A stretch of 64,000 nt of DNA from Staphylococcus argensis. Its GTDB lineage: Bacteria > Bacillota > Bacilli > Staphylococcales > Staphylococcaceae. Positions 38,610 through 47,464 of the stretch are shown piece after piece. The stretch covers positions 23,633 to 87,632 of the forward strand of contig NZ_PPPX01000001.1 in NCBI RefSeq assembly GCF_002902305.1. The letters run 5' to 3'. The notes under the pieces are model-generated. The model saw nothing but the letters and a program-made list of their open reading frames with translations. It had not been told where the DNA came from and did no database searches. Each line of letters starts with the position of its first letter. The first letter of the stretch is position 1. A program made the translations under genes and the position numbers.

Positions 38610-39827
38610 CTAAAATAATTGCGATGCAGCATCCACTAAACTATAACCCCCGAGAAAGGTAATGACTGCAACGACAAGTCCACCAATCACATTCCATTTC
38701 CAGTTATTGATATAGTCACCGAGTAAACCACGACGATTGACGATAATAAAGATCACAATTGCTACAATCGGCAAGATCATTCCATTCAATGCTTGTGCGA
38801 CAAGTACCACCTGAAGCGGTTCGAATCCTAAAGCAGAAGAAATAATGCCAACGATGATGATGCATGCAAAGACGGTCTTATATTTCTTGCTCGACATACC
38901 GCCTTTCCAACCAAGTAAACTGCTAATCGTAGCAGCTGCCCCAGTTGGAGAAGCAAGAGCGGAAGAAAGACCTGCAGCAAACAAGCCAATACTCATCGCG
39001 TAGGGTGCTGCTTGACCTAAGATAGGTTCTAAAGGTCGAGCGAGTTGGATCACACTCGATACTTCTTCACCTCGAATCAACGTTGCAGCTGAAATTAAGA
39101 TCGCTGCTGAAATAATTCCACCAATCGTAATTGATAGAACGGTATCCCAACGCGCAAAGCGTAGCGCTTTTATACTGTGAAAGCGTTCGTGAACTGCAGT
39201 AGAGTGAATAAAGAAATTATAAGGAACTACAGTAGTTCCGATTAAAGCGATAACTGTTAACATGGAGCCATTTGGAACAGTAGGAATCAACGCGCCTTTA
39301 AACACAGCGCCAACATCAGGTTGCACAAGAATCATCGTCGTGATAAAGATGAGCCCCATAATAACCATGAGTACAATCATTACTTTTTCTAAAAAATCAT
39401 AATTCCCTAATACACCAATTAACAAAATAATAATCCCAATAATCGGAGCGACGACGTGCTTCGGCAAATGTAACAGGTAAGCTGCTCCGAGTGACGTCCC
39501 AATTAAATCACCACTAATATAGGCAGCACAACCAAGTGTTACGACGATTAAGATAAACCACACGAGAATGAATTTGCCTACCTTGTGTTGCAGTAATGAC
39601 TGAATGGCTTCCCCAAGTCCTTCGCGTGTTACTAAAGATAGGCGAATAATCATTTCTTGAACGACAATCGTCGCAATTACAGAGAAGACGACTGCCCAAA
39701 GTAAACTGTAACCAAAGCCCGCCCCGCTTTGTGTCATCGTAGTGACGGTACCAGGTCCGATAAAGGAAGCGGTGATAATCATACCTGGCCCTAGTGCCTT
39801 CAAGATTTGAATCCCTTTAGATAACAT
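38610..39827 (-). CDS. NRAMP-related transporter with atypical metal-site motifs
   Basis: 405 residues, about 11 helices, with the NRAMP/YcsG-type fold. In helix 1 the canonical DPGN metal motif reads GPGT (SFIGPGTVTTMTQSGAGFG). In helix 6 the canonical MPH reads VPY (IGTTVVPYNFFIHS). Loss of the Asp, Asn and Met ligands argues against Mn2+/Fe2+ transport of the classical kind. The gene is 48 bases downstream of an ureohydrolase gene and probably co-transcribed, so uptake of its substrate or an organic cation is conceivable (inference). Confidence 0.75.
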   Translation of the reverse strand: MLSKGIQILKALGPGMIITASFIGPGTVTTMTQSGAGFGYSLLWAVVFSVIATIVVQEMIIRLSLVTREGLGEAIQSLLQHKVGKFILVWFILIVVTLGCAAYISGDLIGTSLGAAYLLHLPKHVVAPIIGIIILLIGVLGNYDFLEKVMIVLMVIMGLIFITTMILVQPDVGAVFKGALIPTVPNGSMLTVIALIGTTVVPYNFFIHSTAVHERFHSIKALRFARWDTVLSITIGGIISAAILISAATLIRGEEVSSVIQLARPLEPILGQAAPYAMSIGLFAAGLSSALASPTGAAATISSLLGWKGGMSSKKYKTVFACIIIVGIISSALGFEPLQVVLVAQALNGMILPIVAIVIFIIVNRRGLLGDYINNWKWNVIGGLVVAVITFLGGYSLVDAASQLF

Positions 39828-39875
39828 ACTCCCAACCCCTTGTGCGCATATGAGTTATAGTTGAATGCGCGATAT

Positions 39876-40817
39876 TTAGTTATTATTCAAATAAGCGACG
39901 TGACCAGCGAGGACGTACAATACAGCTGTAGAGACGAAGTGTGAAGAGTTCTGATTGGCGTCATTCATTGGATAGACTTCTACATAATCCATTCCGCATA
40001 AACCGAGTTTGCCAAATTCGTGGATGAGCGTGAGTAATTCGAAAGAAGATAGGCCATTGCCATCCACTGGACCTCCAGGATTGAAAGCGAAGTCCAAGAC
40101 ATCACTACAGATGGTTAAGTAAACCACGTCAACATCTTGTTGCGCTTGTTCGTAAATGTCTCTAGCGAAAGCCTTTAAATCTTCAGCGGCGCGAATATCA
40201 TTGATCGTCAGCGTCTTTGCGCCAGCTTCTTCCGCATAGCGCCCCGTCTCAGGTTGATTGCGCGGCCCGTGAATGCCAGTATGAATAATACTTTCATTAC
40301 GTACACCATCAGTCTTATAAAGATGCATAAAAGGTGTATTGCGCGCGAACTTTTCACCTTCATAATCCGGCATATTATCATAATGCGCATCGAGATGAAT
40401 GATGCCGACTTTCTTACCTGTATTCGTCAAAGCTTTCAATATAGGATAGGTCACCCCATGTTCACCGCCGAAACCGACGAGGAACTTGCCACTTTCCCAT
40501 AAGTTTTGGGTAAAAGTTTCGATGTTGTGATAACTTTCTTCATTATTATGTGCTACGAAGGGAACATCTCCAGCATCTCCGAGAGAAAGATGTTCACTCA
40601 CATCAATATGATTGAGTTCTGGTAAATAACAACTATAACGCGCAGAGCTTAAACGAATTTGTTTCGGACCGAGTTCCACTCCTGTATAATCACCCCAAGT
40701 ACTTTCACCTTCGAAAGGTGCGCCATAGAAGATGACGTCAGTATCTAATGTTCCAAATTGAACCAAGTTCTTACTATTTAAAAAACACGGCGTATTACCG
40801 TAAATATTATTTTTCAT
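39876..40817 (-). CDS. Ureohydrolase (agmatinase/formiminoglutamase/guanidine hydrolase type)
   Basis: 313 residues. Binuclear metal motifs are GFGGEHGV (usual GGDH with Glu in place of Asp), IHLDAHYDNMP (DAHxD) and ICSDVLDFAFNPGGPVDG, corresponding to SxDxDxxDPxxxP. The family cleaves guanidino or formimino compounds to urea, ammonia or formamide. GGEHG and CSDVLD are deviations that may mark a particular substrate. The SD AAAGGAGTGG is good. An NRAMP-like carrier follows, with both probably transcribed from the 414-base region upstream. Confidence 0.8.
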   Translation of the reverse strand: MKNNIYGNTPCFLNSKNLVQFGTLDTDVIFYGAPFEGESTWGDYTGVELGPKQIRLSSARYSCYLPELNHIDVSEHLSLGDAGDVPFVAHNNEESYHNIETFTQNLWESGKFLVGFGGEHGVTYPILKALTNTGKKVGIIHLDAHYDNMPDYEGEKFARNTPFMHLYKTDGVRNESIIHTGIHGPRNQPETGRYAEEAGAKTLTINDIRAAEDLKAFARDIYEQAQQDVDVVYLTICSDVLDFAFNPGGPVDGNGLSSFELLTLIHEFGKLGLCGMDYVEVYPMNDANQNSSHFVSTAVLYVLAGHVAYLNNN

Positions 40818-41231
40818 AAACTACCCACTCCTTTATTGTTAGTTATTATATAGTTATCTCTTTGCCTTTTCAAATAAATCTGAAAACTACATAGTGGAAT
40901 AGTTAGTTAATAATATAAATATTTAGAACTAACTAATATGAAATTTAAGTGTATTTAATTTTCAATGTTATGACTCTCGCTTGCTAATGGGACCACACTC
41001 AACTAATTCCTTTCGCTCAACGAGCTCTAGGAATGGATTTTCGTTGCGGTCTAGATCCATCAAGCGTCTCGAGTCGACATTGAAAATCATTTCTAGTTAA
41101 CTGTAGTTTTATTTTCTTTGGCTCATATACTGTTTTCTATTTAATGTTTCAAAATCATTCAGAAAGAAATCTTTGTCGTAGTAACTAGAGGACAGTTATG
41201 ATAGAGATAACGCAAGAAAGGGAGTGTAGGG
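40818..41231. other. Intergenic 414 bases with repeat
   Basis: Between two divergent genes. It holds the complete copy 2 of the second repeat family (40997-41147). The remainder is AT-rich and no ORF is supportable. Confidence 0.5.
40997..41147 (+). repeat. Second dispersed repeat family, copy 2
   Basis: It runs from CACTCAACTAATTCC through GAGCTCTAGGAATGGATTTT, AAGCGTCTCGAGTCGACATT, GAAAAT and GGCTCATATACTGTTTTC. Inverted segments ATTTTCGTTG / ACATTGAAAAT and CTCGAG give it a hairpin core. Confidence 0.65.
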
Positions 41232-41825
41232 ATGACGGAAATTTGCCTTGTGAGACATGGTGAAACGGAATGGAATCAACTTGGGAAGCTCCAAGGGCGT
41301 ACGGATACAGAACTCGATGACAACGGTATTCAGCAAGCGAAAGAATGTGCGAAAGCTTTAAACGGTAAACAAGGGTCAGCTATTGTAACGAGTCCTTTAC
41401 GCCGTGCATGTTGTACGGCTGAGTTCATCCAAGAGCAATTGCAGATTCCTCTATTGAAGATGGATGACTTTATTGAACGCAGTTTCGGTACTGCAGAAGG
41501 GATGACCGTGGAAGAGAGATTAACAGCTTACCCTGATCGAATTTATCCTCAACAGGAAACAGAAGCACATTTGGAACAGCGTTTACGAGCCGCGTTGAAT
41601 GAGATTCAATCCCAATATCCTCATGGTCAGGTGATTGTCGTCTCTCATGGTGCTGTGATCAATTATTTATTAAGATCGATGTGCACGCATGATATGGAAA
41701 TTCCACGCCACAGCTTAGTGAATGGGAGTATGAGTACAATTACCTATCGCGATGGTGCTTGGCATGTTCAAGACTTTAATATGACGCATCATCTTTCTCA
41801 TTATAAAGAGATAGGTAAAATGTAA
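41232..41825 (+). CDS. Histidine phosphatase-family protein (phosphoglycerate mutase-like)
   Basis: 197 residues. The catalytic RHG motif is in CLVRHGETEWN (His near residue 9), the second Arg is in TSPLRRACCTAEFI, the acid is in RSFGTAEG, and the second His is in VIVVSHGAVI. The size fits the CobC/YhfR/PhoE-type cytosolic phosphatases. The substrate is unresolved. It has SD AAAGGGAG and its own terminator. Confidence 0.85.
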   Translation: MTEICLVRHGETEWNQLGKLQGRTDTELDDNGIQQAKECAKALNGKQGSAIVTSPLRRACCTAEFIQEQLQIPLLKMDDFIERSFGTAEGMTVEERLTAYPDRIYPQQETEAHLEQRLRAALNEIQSQYPHGQVIVVSHGAVINYLLRSMCTHDMEIPRHSLVNGSMSTITYRDGAWHVQDFNMTHHLSHYKEIGKM

Positions 41826-41861
41826 GTACGGTACGAGTACATTATATATGAAAGAACGAGT

Positions 41862-41901
41862 GAAGTTCGTAGATGTTTTGGTTACATCTGCGGACTTTTT
41901 T
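41862..41901 (+). terminator. Terminator after the histidine phosphatase gene
   Basis: GAAGTTCGTAGATGT / ACATCTGCGGACTTTTT. Confidence 0.88.
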
Positions 41902-42408
41902 ACTGGTTAGGAGAGAAAGTGATGTTGTTTGAAGCGGAGAAATGCAACCGCCTTTCTTATTCAGTAAAAGCGTGAGCGCATTCTTAAATGCAATGAGCAA
42001 TTTCGAATTTCTTCAGTACACTTTAAAGTTCGCTCAAGCATTTAATTCAAGATAATCATCAAAAGTATACGAATTCAACGGAAGCAATGGCGTGATAGAT
42101 ATAAATATTGTGAAATGAAAGCCCATAATAAGTAGCACGAATTAAACTATAACCCAGTTGTAGCAAAAAAGTTTGAAAAATTTTGCTTAATTAAGAAGTG
42201 CACTAACTATTTAGAGAGTAAAAATACATATTTGAAGTAAATAAATACACTAAAATCAACGGATTGGAATAGTGAGCGTGTAATTTATGACCAAAATGTT
42301 ACACTTAGGTACTCTTTATGTACATCTGGGCACTCGTTTACCACAGTTACGTTCTATCCCTTACACTATAGTTAACAGTTCAGAAGACAACAGAAAGGGG
42401 TGAAAATC
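41902..42408. other. Long upstream region of the PSM-beta genes
   Basis: 507 bases without an ORF. Near the genes are two ACAGTT hexamers (42343 and 42375, 32 bases apart) and a TATAGT box (42367). The ACAGTT element is the core of AgrA-binding repeats, and PSM genes are known AgrA targets. The spacing differs from the canonical 12-base gap, so direct AgrA control is a guess. Confidence 0.4.
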
Positions 42409-42540
42409 ATGGAAGGTATCGTAAGTTCTATCTCAGACGCAGTAAAAGCAGGTCTTGATAAAGACTGGGCTACAATGGGAACAAGCATCGCTGAAGCAGT
42501 AGCTAAAGGCGTTGATTTCATCGCTGGTTTCTTCGGTTAA
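42409..42540 (+). CDS. Beta-class phenol-soluble modulin 1
   Basis: 43 residues: [20 protein letters not shown], then [20 protein letters not shown] and FFG. An amphipathic helix, Met-Glu-Gly start and DKDW-xMGTSI core place it with PSM-beta peptides of S. aureus and S. epidermidis and the gonococcal growth inhibitor of S. haemolyticus. Such peptides are exported without a signal sequence by the Pmt ABC system and act as surfactants in biofilm structuring. The SD AAAGGGGTG is strong. Confidence 0.88.
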   Translation: MEGIVSSISDAVKAGLDKDWATMGTSIAEAVAKGVDFIAGFFG

Positions 42541-42561
42541 TTCCGAAAGCGTGAAGAAGTT

Positions 42562-42591
42562 CCAACCATGCTAAGATGGTTAGGTTGGACA
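42562..42591 (+). other. Hairpin between the two PSM-beta genes
   Basis: TCCAACC / GGTTGGA around CATGCTAAGATGGTTA. It is a weak stem without Ts, so it may set relative expression of the two genes and does not look like a terminator. Confidence 0.4.
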
Positions 42592-42683
42592 CTTAAGCAT
42601 TCATATCCACCATCTAAGCATTTTTGATTAGTACAATAATAACTTGATTATAAATAAAATTAATTTGAAAGGATGAATTATTC

Positions 42684-42815
42684 ATGGAAGGTATCGTAAG
42701 TGCAATTTCAGATGCAGTAAAAGCAGGATTAGACAAAGACTGGGCTACAATGGGTACAAGCATTGCAGAAGCTGCAGCTAAAGGTGTAGACTTCATCGCT
42801 GGCTTCTTTGGCTAA
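42684..42815 (+). CDS. Beta-class phenol-soluble modulin 2
   Basis: 43 residues, differing from copy 1 at only two positions (SS to SA at 6-7, and AVAK to AAAK). The start is [20 protein letters not shown]. The SD GAAAGGATG precedes it. The 143 bases between the copies are unrelated to the upstream region, so this is a gene duplication with separate translation signals. A terminator follows. Confidence 0.88.
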   Translation: MEGIVSAISDAVKAGLDKDWATMGTSIAEAAAKGVDFIAGFFG

Positions 42816-42854
42816 TTTCAAGCTTTTCAATACAATGATTCGATAACTATAATG

Positions 42855-42888
42855 AAGCGGTGGGACGTCATGTTCCATCGCTTTTTTT
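42855..42888 (+). terminator. Terminator after the PSM-beta pair
   Basis: AAGCGGTGGGAC / GTTCCATCGCTTTTTT. Confidence 0.85.
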
Positions 42889-42962
42889 ACATATGATGAA
42901 TGGTGATAGTCTTAATATTAGAAGCTCAACTTCATCGCGTTCCATCACTTATACATATAATT

Positions 42963-42999
42963 AAAGCCCCGCCTTAGTTCAATGACCAAGGTGGGGCAA
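42963..42999 (-). terminator. Terminator of the MFS gene
   Basis: AAAGCCCCGCCTT / AAGGTGGGGCAAA, ending in a U-rich run on the minus strand. Confidence 0.8.
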
Positions 43000-43021
43000 A
43001 GTAGTGTATAAGAATATATAG

Positions 43022-44203
43022 TTAATAGCTACGTTGTTGTGTAGCCTTTTTACCATGAAGGACAAAGTAAAGTAGTGTCGCAAACACGACGAGTATAGCC
43101 ATAATCACGTAAAGAGCACGGTAACCTGTCAGTGGAATGATCAAGCCGAGTAATACTGGACCGATACCTGCACCGAAGTCTGTGAACATATAGAATGTAG
43201 AAGTGGCTAAGCCAATCTTCTTCTTCGGTGATTGTTGAATCGCAATCGCTTGGGCACTTGGAATAATCGTACCGTAGCCTAAACCGATAAAGATGGCTGA
43301 AATGAGTAGCAATACGGCACCATGTGACATTGAAAGTATCAAGAAGCCAAGTGCGAAACTGATTAGCACAGGATACATAATCTTATTCTCACCATAAGCA
43401 TCATACACTTTACCTGTCACTGGACGTGTCACGAAAGTGGTAATTGCGTAGACCACGAAGAACAGACCAGAGAATGATGCTAAATCAATGAGTTTCGTAT
43501 AAATACTTAAATAAGAAAGTACACTTGAATATGCGATACCGATAAAGACGATGACTGTCGCAATCGGTAAGGCTTCTTTCTGAATAAACTTAGCTAGACC
43601 GCTCGCAGGAGCAGCTTCTTCCGCCACTTCGTCCTCTTCTTTAGGCACTTTGTTGACTGTAAGCGCAAAGAGTAGAGATACGACGATGACGATGAGACAA
43701 ACTAAGAAGTTAGATTGGAAACCTAAATTACCGCTGATTTCAAGTCCGACGAAAGGTCCCACTGCAGCAGCAATCGTCGTACTCAAGGCATAGTAACCAA
43801 TGCCTTCACCTTTACGCTCTTCTGGAACGATAGTTGAAGATATCGCACCTGTTGCTGTAGATGAAAAGCCAAATGCGACACCGTGAAGTAAACGCACAAT
43901 CATAATGATGAGTAAATTATTGATGGTGAAGTACAATGCGACGGTGATGATTGAAAAGATAATACCACCTAAAAGGAAGTACTTCGGTTGGAATAAATCG
44001 ATAAATCGACCTGCGACTAAACGCCCGAATAACATACCGATAATAAAAATACCTGCCGCTAAACCGCCCATAGATTCAGAAGCATGGTATTGATGAATAG
44101 TGAAATCGGTAATGGTAACGATGAGTGTATAATGAATCATATACATTAAAAAATTGACGAAAGTAATAAAGATAAAGTCCTTCGTCCACAATTTATCATA
44201 CAT
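43022..44203 (-). CDS. MFS transporter (12 TM)
   Basis: 393 residues from ATG 44203 (MYDKLWTKDFIFITFVNFLM), with an AGGGCGG SD. A longer frame to 44353 enters the divergent promoter and is rejected. The MFS motif after helix 2 is GMLFGRLVAGRFIDLFQPKY; helix 4 has RLLHGVAFGFSSTATGAISS, and the central loop is acidic (VPKEEDEVAEEAAPASG). It looks like a drug/metabolite exporter of the DHA1 type. A LysR gene is divergent and shares the promoter region, so it is the probable regulator. Confidence 0.83.
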   Translation of the reverse strand: MYDKLWTKDFIFITFVNFLMYMIHYTLIVTITDFTIHQYHASESMGGLAAGIFIIGMLFGRLVAGRFIDLFQPKYFLLGGIIFSIITVALYFTINNLLIIMIVRLLHGVAFGFSSTATGAISSTIVPEERKGEGIGYYALSTTIAAAVGPFVGLEISGNLGFQSNFLVCLIVIVVSLLFALTVNKVPKEEDEVAEEAAPASGLAKFIQKEALPIATVIVFIGIAYSSVLSYLSIYTKLIDLASFSGLFFVVYAITTFVTRPVTGKVYDAYGENKIMYPVLISFALGFLILSMSHGAVLLLISAIFIGLGYGTIIPSAQAIAIQQSPKKKIGLATSTFYMFTDFGAGIGPVLLGLIIPLTGYRALYVIMAILVVFATLLYFVLHGKKATQQRSY

Positions 44204-44252
44204 AATGATACCGCCCTTTTTCCTTTGAAGTTTCAATATATCTATTATAACT

Positions 44253-44307
44253 TTAGTATTACTTATTGTATAATTAGAATTAGTAATTTTAATATAAGTA
44301 ATGCTAA
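44253..44307. promoter_or_regulatory. Inverted repeat between MFS and LysR genes
   Basis: TTAGTATTACTTAT (44253) and ATAAGTAATGCTAA (44294) are reverse complements with one mismatch, separated by 27 bases. An inner TAATTAGAATTAGTAATT lies between them. This is a fitting LysR-type binding region for both divergent promoters. Confidence 0.55.
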
Positions 44308-44332
44308 TGTAAATGGGAGGCGAATTGAGACG

Positions 44333-45223
44333 ATGAACTTTGAACAAATGCAATATGTTAAGACGATTTATGAAACAGAATCCATGATTCGTTCAGCAGA
44401 ATTGCTGCATATTAGTCAATCGGCTTTAAGTCAATCTCTGGCGAATTTGGAACATGAATTGGGGTATAAAATATTTAAGCGCTCACGCAAAGGAACATAC
44501 CCTACTGATATGGGTAACACACTACTACCATATATTCTGGATATTTATGAAGCGCAACAGAAGTTAGAGACGAAAGTTCGAGCGCTAGATTCTAAATTGA
44601 CTGGAACGCTCAAGATTGCGACGATTCCTACATTATTCCATCAAATCGTTCCTCGGGCACTTTCTGAGTTTAAGAAGGATTATCCGCACATCGAAGTTCA
44701 AGTAGAGGAGGATGATCGAGATCATATCCTGCAGCGTGTGGAGAACCAAGAAGTAGATATAGGATTAGTGGCTAAAAGGGAGAGCGAAACCTTTAAATCT
44801 ACCATCGTCGATAATGACTTGAATTTAGCTACTGATTTCAAACTCATTGTACCATTGAAATCGAAATTGTCATTTCAAAGTTCCGTTTCCTTACAACAAA
44901 TTCAAAATTATCCGTTCGTCTTGTTTGATCGTAATCTTTATCAACATAGTATCAAACAGTTTGAAGCACAACATGGGCGTCTTCAAATCGTCTTTCGCAC
45001 CAACAACCCTGGCGTCTTAATCCGTACGGTTTCAGAAGGGTTAGGTCTGAGTATTATTTCCAGTCTTATGTTAGAGAACGACCCCTTTGTTGAACAAGAT
45101 TTAATTGATGTAGTTCCGATGGGCGAACCTTTCAACTATCACGTGTTCTTTACAGCGTTAACACATGCGAATCAGCCCAATGCCGCTATTGTAAAAACCT
45201 TTATTCAGTATTTAAGGCAGTGA
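44333..45223 (+). CDS. LysR-family transcriptional regulator
   Basis: 296 residues from ATG 44333 (MNFEQMQYVKTIYETESMIR), SD GGGAGG. The winged HTH is AELLHISQSALSQSLANLEHELGYKIFKRSRKGTYPT (residues about 20-57). The effector domain follows (GTLKIATIPTLFHQIVPRAL, DIGLVAKRE). An in-frame extension upstream to 44225 passes through the inverted repeat and is not coding. It regulates the divergent MFS gene, by the usual LysR arrangement. Confidence 0.88.
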   Translation: MNFEQMQYVKTIYETESMIRSAELLHISQSALSQSLANLEHELGYKIFKRSRKGTYPTDMGNTLLPYILDIYEAQQKLETKVRALDSKLTGTLKIATIPTLFHQIVPRALSEFKKDYPHIEVQVEEDDRDHILQRVENQEVDIGLVAKRESETFKSTIVDNDLNLATDFKLIVPLKSKLSFQSSVSLQQIQNYPFVLFDRNLYQHSIKQFEAQHGRLQIVFRTNNPGVLIRTVSEGLGLSIISSLMLENDPFVEQDLIDVVPMGEPFNYHVFFTALTHANQPNAAIVKTFIQYLRQ

Positions 45224-45371
45224 GCGTAAGTAGGGGAAGTCCGACGCGTGTTTATTATTTTATAGAAAGAAGGAGGCAACATGCCTCGTAGTGTCTGAAA
45301 GCAATATCTAGATAGAGAAAGTGACACGCACCCCCGACTATCTGCTTCACGAGGTGCCCGCCACTCTCAAA

Positions 45372-46010
45372 CTACTGAATCTTATGCAAGAAATTCTGGA
45401 AATGAACTAAACTATCCAACTGGCGATTACATTTCAAGCTATCATGACAGATGTAGTCGCCTTTCTTCGTATATCGACCGTCACTAGATTGGTTCGTCTT
45501 ACGCATAAAGAGCGACACATTCGATTCCTTATTACAAATTGAACAGAACCCTTTGACCACTTGTGGCGAAAGATCCCCATAGAAACCTTGAAGTTTCCCA
45601 TTCTTATCATAATAGAGAATATATTTACGTTGCGAAGCGATATCCGTCCAGCCAATATACGTGCTATCGTACAGCACTTCTTCGCTAATCTTCGGCGTCT
45701 TCAATTTCTTCACTTTGCGAAAGACCTTTTTAACCTGTTGAGGGGTAGGGTGAGTAAAAGGTTTCACGTAAGGCTTCATTTCTGCAAGCAACTTCTCAGC
45801 CTTGTAAGTGGAGAGGTCGAGCGTCATAAGCTGATCGACCCACTTCTCAAGTTCTAACGTTTTCTTTGGAAATAGTGAGAGAATATGATCTTGCGTCTCA
45901 CTCTGAATGAGGCTGATCGTACGTGTGTCATTCACTGATTTGTAAACGTTGATCAGACGAGCCACGCGATGTTCGATGTCGTGAAATTGATGAGGATAAA
46001 GTAAAGACAT
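45372..46010 (-). CDS. FusB/FusC-family EF-G-binding protein (fusidic acid resistance type)
   Basis: 212 residues from ATG 46010 (MSLLYPHQFHDIEHRVARLI), SD AAAGGGTG. It parallels FusB along its length: YPHQ at the start, NVYKSVNDTRTISLIQSET, VKPFTHPTPQQVKKVFRKVK, GWTDIASQRKYILYYD, then the zinc-binding FCSICNKESNVSLFMRK and GDYICHDSLKCNRQL (C-x2-C...C-x4-5-C). FusB proteins bind EF-G and free it from the ribosome in the presence of fusidic acid. No known mobile element flanks the gene, so it looks chromosomal and intrinsic. Confidence 0.88.
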   Translation of the reverse strand: MSLLYPHQFHDIEHRVARLINVYKSVNDTRTISLIQSETQDHILSLFPKKTLELEKWVDQLMTLDLSTYKAEKLLAEMKPYVKPFTHPTPQQVKKVFRKVKKLKTPKISEEVLYDSTYIGWTDIASQRKYILYYDKNGKLQGFYGDLSPQVVKGFCSICNKESNVSLFMRKTNQSSDGRYTKKGDYICHDSLKCNRQLDSLVHFQNFLHKIQ

Positions 46011-46299
46011 ACGTTTCACCCTTTCTGTTAAAAGTATAGAGATTAATATATGCGCATAAATATTTATAATCATGAGTTATTGTTAATCGAAATAGAGTAT
46101 CATCACATGAATTTTAGTGTAACATATCAGGGCTTATCGGGGGTATAGACGCATTTTAGTAACTTAGAACAGTTCATGCATGTACGCTCTATGTATACAA
46201 GAAATCGTTTTTATATTATAATGAAGTTGTTAATAAAAGTTTTGTTCACACCGAGAATACACTACGACGATTGTAATACACACAAGGGGAGAGATATTG

Positions 46300-47259
46300 A
46301 TGAAGAAGATTATTATCACAGGTGCCTTAGGACAAATTGGTACTGAGCTCGTAGTTAAATGTAGAGAACTTTACGGAACAGATAACGTATTAGCAACAGA
46401 CATCAACGAGCCAGAAGAAGGTTCTGAAGTAGCGAAAGGACCTTTCCAAATCCTTGATGTTACAGATAGAGAAAAAATGTTTAAGACAGTTGAAGAATTT
46501 GGTGCGGATACAATGATGCACATGGCTGCATTATTGTCTGCAGTTGCAGAGAAACGCCCAATGTTCGCTTGGGACTTAAACATGGGTGGTTTAATGAATG
46601 CTTTAGAAACAGCGCGAGAATATGACTTACAATTCTTTACTCCAAGCTCTATCGGTTCATTTGGTAACTCCACACCTAAAGTGAACACACCACAAGTAAC
46701 AATTCAAAGACCTTCAACAATGTATGGTGTCAACAAAGTTGCAGGCGAATTGTTATGCCAATACTACTTTGAAAAATTCGGCGTCGATACACGTAGCGTA
46801 AGATTCCCAGGACTTATTTCTTACGTTAAAGAACCAGGTGGCGGTACTACAGACTACGCCGTTGAAATTTACTTCCAAGCTGTGCGCGAAGGTAAATACG
46901 CAAGCTTTATCGACAAAGGTACCTACATGGACATGATGTTCATGGACGACGCTATCAATGCGATTATCAAATTAATGGAAGCTGACGGTGGCAAACTTAT
47001 TCACCGTAACGCTTATAACTTAAGTGGTATGAGTATTGAACCAGAAATGGTTAAAGAAGCGATCCAAGAATATTATCCTGACTTCGAATTGACTTATGAT
47101 GTAGACCCAGACCGTCAAGGCATCGCAGACACTTGGCCAGATAACTTAGATGTGAGCTGCGCACGTGCAGAATGGGGCTTCAATCCTGAGTTCGACTTAG
47201 ATCGCATGACTAAGACTATGTTAGATGCGATTGAAAAACAAGAAGGCAAACAAAAATAA
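46300..47259 (+). CDS. SDR-type L-threonine 3-dehydrogenase / NAD-dependent epimerase
   Basis: 319 residues from ATG 46300, preceded by an AGGGGAGAG SD. The Rossmann motif is [12 protein letters not shown] (residues about 5-16), with Asp in ATDINEPE. The catalytic Tyr-Lys is in [13 protein letters not shown], and [10 protein letters not shown] carries the Ser. It matches bacterial extended-SDR threonine dehydrogenases, which make 2-amino-3-ketobutyrate for Kbl. In S. aureus its homologue lies close to kbl; here 28 kb intervene. ilvE follows after a terminator. Confidence 0.88.
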   Translation: MKKIIITGALGQIGTELVVKCRELYGTDNVLATDINEPEEGSEVAKGPFQILDVTDREKMFKTVEEFGADTMMHMAALLSAVAEKRPMFAWDLNMGGLMNALETAREYDLQFFTPSSIGSFGNSTPKVNTPQVTIQRPSTMYGVNKVAGELLCQYYFEKFGVDTRSVRFPGLISYVKEPGGGTTDYAVEIYFQAVREGKYASFIDKGTYMDMMFMDDAINAIIKLMEADGGKLIHRNAYNLSGMSIEPEMVKEAIQEYYPDFELTYDVDPDRQGIADTWPDNLDVSCARAEWGFNPEFDLDRMTKTMLDAIEKQEGKQK

Positions 47260-47276
47260 CACTATATAATAGAAGA

Positions 47277-47348
47277 AACTGAGCACATCAACGGGATGAA
47301 TGGAGACGAAGGTGTACGTCATGGTCATCTCGACGTGCTCAGTTTTTT
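47277..47348 (+). terminator. Terminator after the tdh-like gene
   Basis: AAACTGAGCACATC / GACGTGCTCAGTTTTTTT with a long internal loop of about 40 bases. Confidence 0.8.
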
Positions 47349-47396
47349 TAATAATAATCACCATAGTCAAATTTATTTGAAATTTTTAGAAAATTA

Positions 47397-47425
47397 TTGA
47401 ACGGCTCAATGCCGATTGATATAAT
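47397..47425 (+). promoter_or_regulatory. Sigma-A promoter of ilvE
   Basis: TTGAAC, a 17-base spacer, then TATAAT, with ilvE beginning 40 bases later. A small CGGC..GCCG inverted repeat sits in the spacer. Confidence 0.8.
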
Positions 47426-47464
47426 ATGAGATAAAGATGATTAAATTAATAGGGGGAACGCATC

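Noticed and set aside
46141..46299. Possible leader peptide for FusB-type attenuation
   Set aside because: FusB genes can be attenuated by leader peptides, but the divergent region shows no SD-plus-mini-ORF on the minus strand that I could support.
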